From: SIG452 sp045656345
GTDB taxonomy: Bacteria; Bacillota; Clostridia; UMGS1840
DNA length: 12,823 nucleotides
Assembly: GCA_045656345.1 (NCBI GenBank)
Contig: JAZOQZ010000111.1
Location: forward strand, 1 to 12,823
Direction of reading: 5' to 3'
The translations under genes and the position numbers were made by a program. Under the pieces are notes generated by a model that searched no databases, had not been told where the DNA came from, and saw only the letters and a list, made by a program, of their open reading frames with translations. Shown piece by piece: positions 6,781 through 12,823 of the stretch (the first letter of the stretch is position 1; each line of letters starts with the position of its first letter).

Positions 6781-6889
6781 ATGATTCGGTATTTTTTAGA
6801 AGATTGGGGGGGGAAGAATAATAATCGAATCGTTTAGAACATCACACGGCACATCCGATATTGTATTCAAAGAGGTTGTGCGAGATTAG
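6781..6889 (+). other. Leader with G8 run and a frame-broken 35-codon ORF
   Basis: The leader of the lipoprotein transcript holds an ATG at 6781 and a run of eight G at 6806-6813. As read, the ORF ends after 18 codons (TAG at 6835-6837). With one G fewer it would run on to TAG at 6887-6889 and end SFRTSHGTSDIVFKEVVRD. No ribosome binding site precedes the ATG, which lies only a few bases from the predicted transcript start. It may be a decayed gene, a phase-variable leader peptide, a sequencing error in the G run, or non-coding. Confidence 0.25.
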
Positions 6890-6904
6890 AAAGGAATTTA
6901 AAAT

Positions 6905-7537
6905 ATGAAAAAGTTATTATGTTTATTATTAGCATTAATTGTGTGTGTGTCATTGGTTGCTTGTGGTGACGTGCAAGATTCCACTGAAACATCTTCAGTA
7001 ATGACACAATCTGAAACAGAACAGAAAGAAAATGCAGAACCTATTGCATTAGGTAATACTATCGATTTAGAATATGTCACTATGACATTAGATTCCTTTG
7101 AAATTTCAACAGGATATTCGTTAGAATCAACAGATAGTTCTTCCGGAATATCATTTACTCGTAAGGCAAGCATCGATTGTCCTGATGATATGAAATTGAT
7201 TTGTTTAAAAGGCCAGTTTACAAATAAAACCAAAGGCGATATTTTTCCGGCAAACGATCCGATTTACGGAGAACTTGTAATAAATGGTTATACATATAAA
7301 ACATCAATGGAGTGCTATGTTTCCAATTCCGCTGAATCCGCTTTAACGCTTGCACCTTTACGCACAGTAGATTATTACTTGTATGCTGAAGTCCCCGTTG
7401 CTTTGGCAGATGCTATTGAAAGCTGCACCTTAAATATTGGTTTTGTGACTGATTTGGATGCTTCCAAACCTGTTTTTGAAATCAGTGATAACGACGTATT
7501 GTACACACTTGAAGCAATTCCTACAACACAGCAATAA
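6905..7537 (+). CDS. Secreted lipoprotein, DUF4352-like Ig fold suspected
   Basis: A 210-residue protein that starts MKKLLCLLLALIVCVSLVAC with lipobox LVAC (Cys20), followed by a Ser/Thr/Glu-rich linker (about 22-45) and a beta-rich domain beginning PIALGNTIDLEYVTMTLDSF. This layout, with a short ordered domain containing an ICLKGQFTNKT-like strand, resembles DUF4352-type extracellular lipoproteins, but I assign the family only tentatively. It should sit on the outer membrane face. AAAGGAA lies about 9 bases before the ATG. It is transcribed from the consensus promoter at 6742-6770, divergent from the small HTH regulator and probably repressed by it, and ends at the terminator at 7587-7637. 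Function unknown. Confidence 0.8.
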   Translation: MKKLLCLLLALIVCVSLVACGDVQDSTETSSVMTQSETEQKENAEPIALGNTIDLEYVTMTLDSFEISTGYSLESTDSSSGISFTRKASIDCPDDMKLICLKGQFTNKTKGDIFPANDPIYGELVINGYTYKTSMECYVSNSAESALTLAPLRTVDYYLYAEVPVALADAIESCTLNIGFVTDLDASKPVFEISDNDVLYTLEAIPTTQQ

Positions 7538-7586
7538 TCAGGATTTTTTAATATGCTTTTTTCCCTATAAAACATAGAATTTTTCA

Positions 7587-7637
7587 GTTAGACACATCAT
7601 TTGGTGATTCGTCCTTATGATGTGTCTAACTTTTTTT
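7587..7637 (+). terminator. Intrinsic terminator after the lipoprotein gene
   Basis: A perfect 14-bp stem (GTTAGACACATCAT at 7587-7600 with 7617-7630), a 16-base loop and a run of seven T. It lies 50 bases after the lipoprotein stop. Confidence 0.92.
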
Positions 7638-7680
7638 ATGCCAATGGAGGAAAACAAAATGAATATTTGTTGCTTTATAC

Positions 7681-7709
7681 TTGAAAGTATCGATTGGCTA
7701 TGATACAAT
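7681..7709 (+). promoter_or_regulatory. Promoter of the stalk/DUF2927 gene
   Basis: TTGAAA (7681-7686), a 17-base spacer and TACAAT (7704-7709), giving a leader of about 60 bases before the ATG at 7776. It separates this gene from the terminated lipoprotein unit upstream. Confidence 0.65.
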
Positions 7710-7775
7710 AAAGATACAAACGAATTATGAAAATAAGGTCCGGAACAGATTTTATTACAGTGGAAAGGCGGTATA

Positions 7776-8834
7776 ATGATGAAATTCCTTTGTAAGATTT
7801 GTAGTTTATGTTTGGCAATGTTATTGTTGTGTACTGCTGTGACTTCTGTTATGGCAAATAGCGATGTTATCGTAAAAATTGACGGGGAACAAATTGCTTT
7901 TGATGTGGCACCCCGGATTATCAATGATAGAACCATGGTGCCGTTACGGGCCATTTTTGAGGCTCTTGGTGCAACTGTTAGTTGGAATGGTGATACCCAA
8001 ACTGTCACTTCCGTAAAAGATAATACCACGCTCAGTCTAACCATCAACGCTCAGGTGATGTATGTGAACGGGGCAAAAGTGTTTCTGGACAGTCCTGCTT
8101 GTTTGGTAAATGACAGAACCCTGATTCCGCTAAGAGCGGTTTCTGAAGCGTTTGGAACGAAGGTAGACTGGATTGCTGATGAAAGAATCGTTTTGATTAC
8201 CACGCCGTCGCAGTATTTTATAGAAGGTGTTTCGGTGGAAGATGTGATAAAATACTTCGGGGAAGTTTGTTTAGACAGTGAGTATATGATTTCTGACACG
8301 GGAAACCCGGAATTAATCCATAAATGGGAGGAACCGATTTATTACTGTGTTTATGGAACTCCAACCGAGGAGGATATTGCCACGATTGAAGAACTGGCGA
8401 CACGGTTAAACAGTATTGAAGGGTTTCCTGGGTTTTACCCCGGAACTTCGGAAAATTGCAACATAAAAATTTATTTTTGTTCCTCTGATGAGTTAGTTTC
8501 CCGTATGGGTTCAAACTTTAATGCGACACACTATGGCGGCTTTACCTATTGGTATAGGAATCATGCGATTTATGATGGTACCATTTGTTGCCGTTATGAC
8601 ATTCCGCAGCAGGAACGTATTTCCGTAATCAAAGAAGAAATTTACGGTTTAATAGGACCTGCACAGGATACCGTTTTGCGTTCAGATAGTATCTTATATC
8701 AGCACGATAACGCAAATATGGAACTAAGTCCTATTGATGTATTGATTTTACAATTATTATATCATCCTGATATCCGGTGCGGAATGAACTATGAAGAATG
8801 TGAGCAGGTTATACGCAATATCTATCATCCGTAA
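7776..8834 (+). CDS. Secreted stalk-domain protein with C-terminal DUF2927-like domain
   Basis: A 352-residue protein with a type I signal peptide (residues 1-28, ending VMA). Residues 31-143 form a copper-amine-oxidase N-terminal-type stalk: IINDRTMVPLRAIFEALGAT and the second half-repeat LVNDRTLIPLRAVSEAFGTK, each followed by a W-containing strand. This domain is a common surface module in Clostridia and carries no amine oxidase activity. Residues ~150-350 resemble DUF2927: EEIYGLIGPAQDT (287-299), SILYQHDN (305-312) and LSPIDVLILQLLYHPDI (317-333) match that family's pattern of conserved blocks. DUF2927 is of unknown function. AAAGGCGG lies about 5 bases before the first of two adjacent ATGs; either could be used. 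Flanked by its own promoter and terminator, so monocistronic. Confidence 0.82.
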   Translation: MMKFLCKICSLCLAMLLLCTAVTSVMANSDVIVKIDGEQIAFDVAPRIINDRTMVPLRAIFEALGATVSWNGDTQTVTSVKDNTTLSLTINAQVMYVNGAKVFLDSPACLVNDRTLIPLRAVSEAFGTKVDWIADERIVLITTPSQYFIEGVSVEDVIKYFGEVCLDSEYMISDTGNPELIHKWEEPIYYCVYGTPTEEDIATIEELATRLNSIEGFPGFYPGTSENCNIKIYFCSSDELVSRMGSNFNATHYGGFTYWYRNHAIYDGTICCRYDIPQQERISVIKEEIYGLIGPAQDTVLRSDSILYQHDNANMELSPIDVLILQLLYHPDIRCGMNYEECEQVIRNIYHP

Positions 8835-8841
8835 GCATAAC

Positions 8842-8879
8842 AAAGAGGTCAGGCAGAGTATTCTGCCTGACCTCTTTTT
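8842..8879 (+). terminator. Intrinsic terminator after the stalk/DUF2927 gene
   Basis: A perfect 16-bp stem (8842-8857 with 8862-8877, 4-base loop) followed by T residues, 8 bases after the stop codon. On the other strand the U-tract is short, so it is a weaker stop for the convergent SGNH remnant. Confidence 0.92.
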
Positions 8880-8892
8880 ATTACAATAAATT

Positions 8893-9240
8893 TTATTCTG
8901 CTAACATTGCATCAACTAAGCATTCGGTAATCTGATCCATACCTGCATAGTTGGGATGTAAGAATCCGTCTACCATGTAGTTTGCCACGTTGGAGGAGTT
9001 GATACCTGCATCGCGGTATAAGTCAACAAAGGTGCAGTTGTAGGTAGCTGCGGTTTCTTCGATGATGTCGCAATAAGAGGTAATCAGAGAATTCTGATAG
9101 TAGGGGAAGGACATCAGATAAATTTCTGCATCGGGGTATTTTGCTCTCATATCGGAAATCATCGTGTTGTAGTTGGTTTCAAATTTAGAAGCAGAACATC
9201 CGCCGATTAAGTCATTTACACCTTTGGTGACATCAAAAAA
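8893..9240 (-). pseudogene. 5'-truncated SGNH/GDSL hydrolase
   Basis: Reading on the minus strand from about 9240 gives DVTKGVNDLIGG, the GxND block III of SGNH hydrolases, then a P-A-E-I-Y-L strand, and near the end VDGFLHPNYAGMDQI, the block V Asp/His motif. The N-terminal third, with the GDS nucleophile serine (block I) and block II glycine, is missing. The frame stays open upstream to the stop codon of the DUF1015 gene at 9286, but the homology-like part stops at the T-run of that gene's terminator (9234-9271). An internal ATG at 9162 would give 89 residues, without GxND and with no catalytic serine, so the piece is very unlikely to be active. Intact relatives act on acetyl or other ester groups of carbohydrates or lipids. 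The remaining stretch has no stop or frameshift, so the truncation looks recent. Confidence 0.8.
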
Positions 9241-9271
9241 AGAGCAGATTTTATAAAACTCTGCTCTTTTT
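9234..9271 (-). terminator. Intrinsic terminator of the DUF1015 gene
   Basis: AGAGCAGA (9241-9248) pairs with TCTGCTCT (9260-9267), extended by flanking A/T runs to about 12 bp, with a T-run on the minus strand at 9241-9235. It lies 15 bases after the DUF1015 stop. The SGNH fragment begins at its outer edge. Confidence 0.88.
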
Positions 9272-9285
9272 CTAAGCCGAAAAAA

Positions 9286-10557
9286 TTATTTGATTTTTCT
9301 TGCTTCGGTGTAGAACCGTTTATCGCAGGCATCTCCCATAGAGAAGGTTTTTCGGGGGAGAGCACCGTCTAAAATAACCGATTTATAGAGGTCCGCCTTA
9401 TCCATTGCTTCTAAAATGATGCCGAAATTGGATTCGTTTTCGCAAAGATTTACTATCACGTCTTCTCCGTGAATATAGTCAATTTCGCCACCGCTTGTTT
9501 TTACAAATTCGTCCAGCATTTTCTGCACGGTTGCCACGGTTAAATATTCTTTGGAATCAGCGATGGTTACCTTTTTGGTTGCACCTTTGGTGACTAAAAG
9601 GAATGACTGACCTTTTGCATCTTCTTCATAACTTACAGTATAATTTGCTTCTAAAAGCGACAGAAAATCGTCTGCTTTGGCATCAAAAATCACACGATGA
9701 ATTGCTTCAAATACCAATGATTTGTCGTGCAGGTTTACCAGCTCGCAAAGAGCATATCTTGCAGGGGAGTTTTTTGCCGCTTCCTCGCCGATTTCTTTTT
9801 TTAAGTTTTCGTAGTTTGTTTTTGCGGTGGCAAGAGAATGGTTTCCGTCTCCCATTGCAAACACCAGAGGGAATTCTTTATCCACACCGTATTTTGCATT
9901 AAAAAGGGCTAAATCTGAGAGTTTTGCCAATTTTTCATCCAACTCATCGGCTGCAGTTTTTGAGAGCTTGTAGCCTGCAATTTTGCCCGAATTCTGCATC
10001 AGCTCAAAATCATACACCTTTTCAAATTCTGAGGTAGCCTTTTCCAATGGTTCAATGATGTCACAATCGGCATCGTCAATTAAGAGCATAATGTGAGGAA
10101 GCTCAATGGGAGCATCCTTTCTCACCTTTAATCTGGGAGGGATACGGGATACCACGGTGCCTTCGGTTGCTCTTATTTTGGTCTGAGAGCCAACGGCGTA
10201 GTCATATTCTTCCAGGTCAACACTGCCCACAACGCCCAAACGTTTCACGCCGTTACGTAAGGTTCTTTCCACGAAAATATAAGCATCCTTGTGTTCGGTG
10301 AATACATCTTCTGCCATATACGTATCCATGGTTTCATTGGTTTTTTTGATGCGTTCATCAATATCTGCATCGTTTAAGTAAATTTCGGGAACGGTGAGGC
10401 GCAGGGTAGAGTAAGTACCTTCTGTTATTTTTTCCACTTCCTGCCAGTAATCGGGTTCAGAGGTGTACTGGTCGCAGGCAACCACACTCCACTGCTTCAT
10501 TTTTTCCCCGTCACCTGAAAATTTCGGTAATAAAATATTACAACGACGAAACGCCAT
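9286..10557 (-). CDS. DUF1015 family protein
   Basis: A 423-residue cytoplasmic protein that matches DUF1015 over its full length: N-terminal AFRRCNILLPKF, WSVVACDQYTSEPDYW (about 22-38), RATEGTVVSRIPPRLKVRKD (129-148) and the family hallmark GDGNHSLATAK (236-246). The reaction is unknown to me; the conserved G-D-G-N-H-S stretch suggests a catalytic or ligand site. In other anaerobes this family is often found near serine biosynthesis genes (recalled knowledge); no such gene lies here. The frame could be extended 19 codons upstream, but the ATG at 10557 has GAAAGGA about 9 bases before it, and the promoter at 10592-10621 would overlap the longer version, so the shorter start is chosen. Monocistronic. 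Confidence 0.9.
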   Translation of the reverse strand: MAFRRCNILLPKFSGDGEKMKQWSVVACDQYTSEPDYWQEVEKITEGTYSTLRLTVPEIYLNDADIDERIKKTNETMDTYMAEDVFTEHKDAYIFVERTLRNGVKRLGVVGSVDLEEYDYAVGSQTKIRATEGTVVSRIPPRLKVRKDAPIELPHIMLLIDDADCDIIEPLEKATSEFEKVYDFELMQNSGKIAGYKLSKTAADELDEKLAKLSDLALFNAKYGVDKEFPLVFAMGDGNHSLATAKTNYENLKKEIGEEAAKNSPARYALCELVNLHDKSLVFEAIHRVIFDAKADDFLSLLEANYTVSYEEDAKGQSFLLVTKGATKKVTIADSKEYLTVATVQKMLDEFVKTSGGEIDYIHGEDVIVNLCENESNFGIILEAMDKADLYKSVILDGALPRKTFSMGDACDKRFYTEARKIK

Positions 10558-10591
10558 TTTTTTCAATCCTTTCTTGTGAAACATCTTCTTT

Positions 10592-10621
10592 ATTTTAACA
10601 TAAGAATTCGTCAAATGTCAA
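10592..10621 (-). promoter_or_regulatory. Promoter of the DUF1015 gene
   Basis: On the minus strand, TTGACA (10621-10616), an 18-base spacer and TAAAAT (10597-10592). The predicted leader is about 30 bases long and contains the GAAAGGA ribosome binding site. Confidence 0.7.
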
Positions 10622-10640
10622 CACTTTTCCCATAAGTATA

Positions 10641-10678
10641 AAAAAAAGCAACCCGATATTTATCAGGTTGCTTTTTTT
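10641..10678 (-). terminator. Intrinsic terminator of the modular repeat protein gene
   Basis: A7-GCAACC and its complement form a long stem with a tiny loop and a T7 tail. The single imperfect position is a G-U pair when read on the minus strand but a C-A mismatch on the plus strand, so it is built to stop the minus-strand gene ending at 10699. Confidence 0.9.
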
Positions 10679-10698
10679 ACATTTTTCAGAATTGTTTT

Positions 10699-12823
10699 TT
10701 AGAACAGGGGAACTAAGTTTGCATTTAACAGCATTGCTTTCACAGTGCCGGTAGCAGCATTTACTAAGGATACAGAGTAATCCTCGGTAGTGCCAACTGC
10801 CTGAGCAGTGGTGTCGATGGTTACTAAGTTAACCTGTACTAATTTGTTTCCTGCATATTCTGCAACGAACAAGGTTACGATTCCGTCATCAGCGTCAGCT
10901 GCTTTCTTGTAGGTTACAGCAGCGGTATCACCGTTTAATGCAAAGCCGGTGAAACCGTCTAAGAGGATTGCGTTATACTGAGCAGTATAGGTAGCATTAC
11001 CGGTTACGGTAGCGATAGCGGTATCCCAACCAGCGAAGGTGTAGGTGTACTGAGCATCAGCTGCTTTGTCGGTAGTGCCTTTGAAGGAAGGAGTAGCACC
11101 GTAAGCATAGGTTTCGGTGGTGGTTTTGCCATCAACGTTCCAGGTAACGGTGTATTCGTTTACAGTTTTGTTATACTGTGCAGTATAGGTAGCATTACCG
11201 GTTACGGTAGCGATTGCGGTATCCCAACCGGTGAAGGTGTAGGTATCCTGAGCATCTGCTGCTTTGTCGGTAGTGCCTTTGAAGGAAGGAGTAGCACCGT
11301 AAGCATAGGCTTCGGTGGTGGTTTTGCCATCAATGTTCCAGGTAACGGTGTATTCGTTTACAGTTTTGTTATACTGAGCAGTATAGGTAGCATTACCGGT
11401 TACTGCAGTGATTTCTTTATCCCAACCTGCGAAGGTGTAGGTATACTGAGCATCAGCTGCTTTGTCGGTGGTTCCTTTGAAGGAAGGAGTAGCACCGTAT
11501 TCGTAGGTTTCGGTGGTGGTCACGCCATCAACAATCCAGGTAACGGTGTATTCATTTACAGTTTTGTTATACTGAGCAGTATAGGTAGCATTACCGGTTA
11601 CGGTAGCGATTGCGGTATCCCAACCAGCGAAGGTGTAGGTGTACTGAGCATCAGCTGCTTTGTCGGTAGTGCCTTTGAAGGAAGGAGTATCGCCTTCTAC
11701 ATAGGTTTCGGTAGTGGTTTTTCCGTCAACAATCCAGGTGATGGTATAGGTTGCCGGTTCTCCTCTATAGGGAATTAAGTTATAGAATGCCATAGAGGAA
11801 TAATCTCCGCTTTCGTTGAATAAACCGATATCAATTTCGTATAACCCTGCAGAGCCTGCGCCAGTCCAGGTAACAGTGATTTCGTTTTCACCTTCTCTTA
11901 AGAAGATCAAAGCGTCGGTGGCGTCATTGCTGGACCAACCGGTAGAAGTACGGTTTACCTGCCAGTAATAGCCTTCTTCAGTACTGATTTCAAAACCTGC
12001 AGTACCGGTTGAATAGTCGCCGGCATAGGTCTGGAATACATACACACCGGTGTAGGGGGCATCGAAAGTATAGGTTACAGAAGAACCGGAAGATTTGTAG
12101 TAATCGTTTGCATAGCCGGAAACTTGAGAGCCTACATATTTTTTAGCACCACCGGGGAAGTATTCGGTGCCATAATCAACGCCCACATTGGTATACTTAC
12201 CGTTCCAGCTGTCGATGGTTTTTGCGGGAATCGGAGGAATATTGCCGGAAGGAGCAGAGGTGGGAGTGGGTGTTGCGGTGGGTTTCGCGGTAGGAGTGGG
12301 AGTTGCGGTAGGATTAGGAGTTACTGCACCGCTTTCCACTAAGGTTGCTTTTAAGCCGGATACTTTAATTGCGTTACCGCTGTAATCACAGTCATAGGTA
12401 ATGGTAACGTTATTGGTACCTACAGGCAGTTCCACAGTGGTGGAGGAAGGAGTCCAAGCACCGGAGGTGAAGTTGCCGTTATAAGAGGTAGTCTGACCAT
12501 TTACAGTATAATAAATGGTACCAAAAGTAGTAGCATAGCCTGTGGTGTGAGATAATTTTGCATCAATGGTATATTTACCGCTTTCTGCAATTTCCAGCGC
12601 GTAGGTAACCTGGCTGTTGGGTTTGGTATCTTTATCCCAGATACCTACAGTCTCTGCATTGTTGGTCTGAAGATCGGTAGCAGAAACGTAGCTGTTCATA
12701 TTTCCTTCAAACACAGAAGAAGAAACATCTTCGGGTTTCACTGTGGGAGTGGGAGTTGCGGTGGGTTTCGCGGTAGGAGTAGGAGTTGCGGTAGGAGTAG
12801 GAGTTGCGGTGGGGGTAGGAGTT
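10699..12823 (-). CDS. Large secreted modular repeat protein, N-terminus outside window
   Basis: The frame is open to the window edge; over 700 residues of the C-terminal part are visible. In order (numbering from the GTG codon at 12741): a Thr/Pro linker of TPTPTA units (before residue 3), a beta-sandwich domain at about 5-134 resembling CBM6/CBM35-type carbohydrate-binding modules (YALEIAESGKYTIDAKLSH), a second PT linker (138-168), a second beta-sandwich at about 170-305 (VTYTFDAPYTGVYVFQTYAG), four tandem 66-residue repeats (332-590), and a C-terminal domain ending GTVKAMLLNANLVPLF, a type seen at the end of other clostridial extracellular proteins. The repeats look like Listeria-Bacteroides-type (Flg_new-like) adhesin repeats, a tentative match. 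Any catalytic domain would lie in the missing N-terminal part. It is most likely an exported glycan-binding enzyme or adhesin. The GTG at 12741 is an internal valine codon in the linker, not a start. Confidence 0.85.
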   Translation of the reverse strand, partial: TPTPTATPTPTATPTPTAKPTATPTPTVKPEDVSSSVFEGNMNSYVSATDLQTNNAETVGIWDKDTKPNSQVTYALEIAESGKYTIDAKLSHTTGYATTFGTIYYTVNGQTTSYNGNFTSGAWTPSSTTVELPVGTNNVTITYDCDYSGNAIKVSGLKATLVESGAVTPNPTATPTPTAKPTATPTPTSAPSGNIPPIPAKTIDSWNGKYTNVGVDYGTEYFPGGAKKYVGSQVSGYANDYYKSSGSSVTYTFDAPYTGVYVFQTYAGDYSTGTAGFEISTEEGYYWQVNRTSTGWSSNDATDALIFLREGENEITVTWTGAGSAGLYEIDIGLFNESGDYSSMAFYNLIPYRGEPATYTITWIVDGKTTTETYVEGDTPSFKGTTDKAADAQYTYTFAGWDTAIATVTGNATYTAQYNKTVNEYTVTWIVDGVTTTETYEYGATPSFKGTTDKAADAQYTYTFAGWDKEITAVTGNATYTAQYNKTVNEYTVTWNIDGKTTTEAYAYGATPSFKGTTDKAADAQDTYTFTGWDTAIATVTGNATYTAQYNKTVNEYTVTWNVDGKTTTETYAYGATPSFKGTTDKAADAQYTYTFAGWDTAIATVTGNATYTAQYNAILLDGFTGFALNGDTAAVTYKKAADADDGIVTLFVAEYAGNKLVQVNLVTIDTTAQAVGTTEDYSVSLVNAATGTVKAMLLNANLVPLF
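10972..11748 (-). repeat. Four tandem 198-bp coding repeats
   Basis: The marker GTTATACTG recurs at 10972, 11170, 11368 and 11566, exactly 198 bases apart. Each unit encodes 66 residues of the form YTVTWxVDGxTTTETYxYGA, then TPSFKGTTDKAADAQYTYTF, AGWD and TGNATYTAQYNKTVNE; the last unit lacks the final five residues. Copies are nearly identical at base level; the first differs most (VEGDTPSF instead of A/E-YGATPSF). Confidence 0.95.
12241..12330 (-). repeat. Pro/Thr linker with short DNA repeats
   Basis: Degenerate hexad repeats encoding TPTPTA, TAKP and similar units join the two beta-sandwich domains. The same kind of linker fills 12742-12823 at the window edge. Such linkers are flexible and often O-glycosylated in secreted Gram-positive proteins. 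Confidence 0.8.

Noticed and set aside
6777..6904. The 128-base leader as a riboswitch or attenuator
   Set aside because: No conserved riboswitch core, strong hairpin or terminator/antiterminator pair could be found by eye.
7659..7703. A 14-codon ORF (MNICCFILESIDWL) with a perfect GGAGG before its ATG
   Set aside because: It overlaps the TTGAAA-N17-TACAAT promoter of the next gene and follows a terminator, so it is probably not transcribed; it resembles no protein.
10558..10614. 19-residue N-terminal extension of the DUF1015 protein
   Set aside because: The promoter -10 box lies inside it, and the better ribosome binding site belongs to the ATG at 10557.
10972..11748. Regular direct repeats considered as a CRISPR array
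   Set aside because: The unit is 198 bp without spacer structure and lies fully in frame inside a coding region.
12124..12385. Plus-strand ORFs opposite the Pro/Thr linker
   Set aside because: Their Gly/Val-rich low-complexity translations are the complement of the TPTPTA-coding repeats.
12739..12741. GTG codon as the start of the modular repeat protein
   Set aside because: The frame and the Pro/Thr linker continue upstream to the window edge and there is no signal peptide at that point.

Overview
The window looks like the chromosome of an anaerobic, Gram-positive, probably spore-forming member of the Bacillota (class Clostridia). The evidence is a SpoVS homologue, a VanW-family lipoprotein, SLH-domain and stalk-type surface proteins, strong GGAGG ribosome binding sites, canonical TTGACA/TATAAT promoters, and a U-tailed hairpin terminator at nearly every transcript end. 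No rRNA, tRNA, CRISPR array or transposase gene was seen.

Layout. (1) 1-3042 (+): the large body of an SLH-domain surface protein that lacks only its first few residues. A shared terminator separates it from (2) a minus-strand spoVS-vanW pair (4006 down to 3091). (3) A divergent intergenic region with curved, A-tract-rich DNA leads into a strong plus-strand promoter and a two-gene operon: a NifU-like Fe-S scaffold (4282-4977) and a GGGtGRT-family protein (4992-5990). (4) 5991-6443 is a scarred patch: a tiny lipoprotein gene, then a second, diverged copy of the last 26 codons of the GGGtGRT gene, an imperfect inverted repeat and a strong terminator. (5) 6473-7637 is a compact accessory module: a small Cro/C1-type regulator (-) and a lipoprotein (+) transcribed divergently from two overlapping promoters that share one palindromic operator. 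(6) 7681-8877 (+): a secreted protein joining a copper-amine-oxidase-type stalk to a DUF2927-like domain, with its own promoter and terminator. (7) 8893-9240 (-): a 5'-truncated SGNH/GDSL hydrolase pseudogene joined directly to the terminator of (8) a DUF1015 protein (10557 down to 9286). (9) 10699 to the window end (-): the C-terminal part of a large secreted modular protein with Pro/Thr linkers, two beta-sandwich (carbohydrate-binding-like) domains and four tandem 66-residue repeats.

Functionally the window is dominated by envelope proteins: an SLH protein, three lipoproteins, a stalk protein and a modular adhesin or enzyme. The Fe-S/GGGtGRT operon is the main cytoplasmic module and is biochemically poorly understood. 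The best signs of genome dynamics are the GGGtGRT tail scar, the truncated SGNH gene and the homogenised 198-bp repeats. The best candidates for little-studied biology are the scaffold/GGGtGRT pair and the small-HTH/lipoprotein module.
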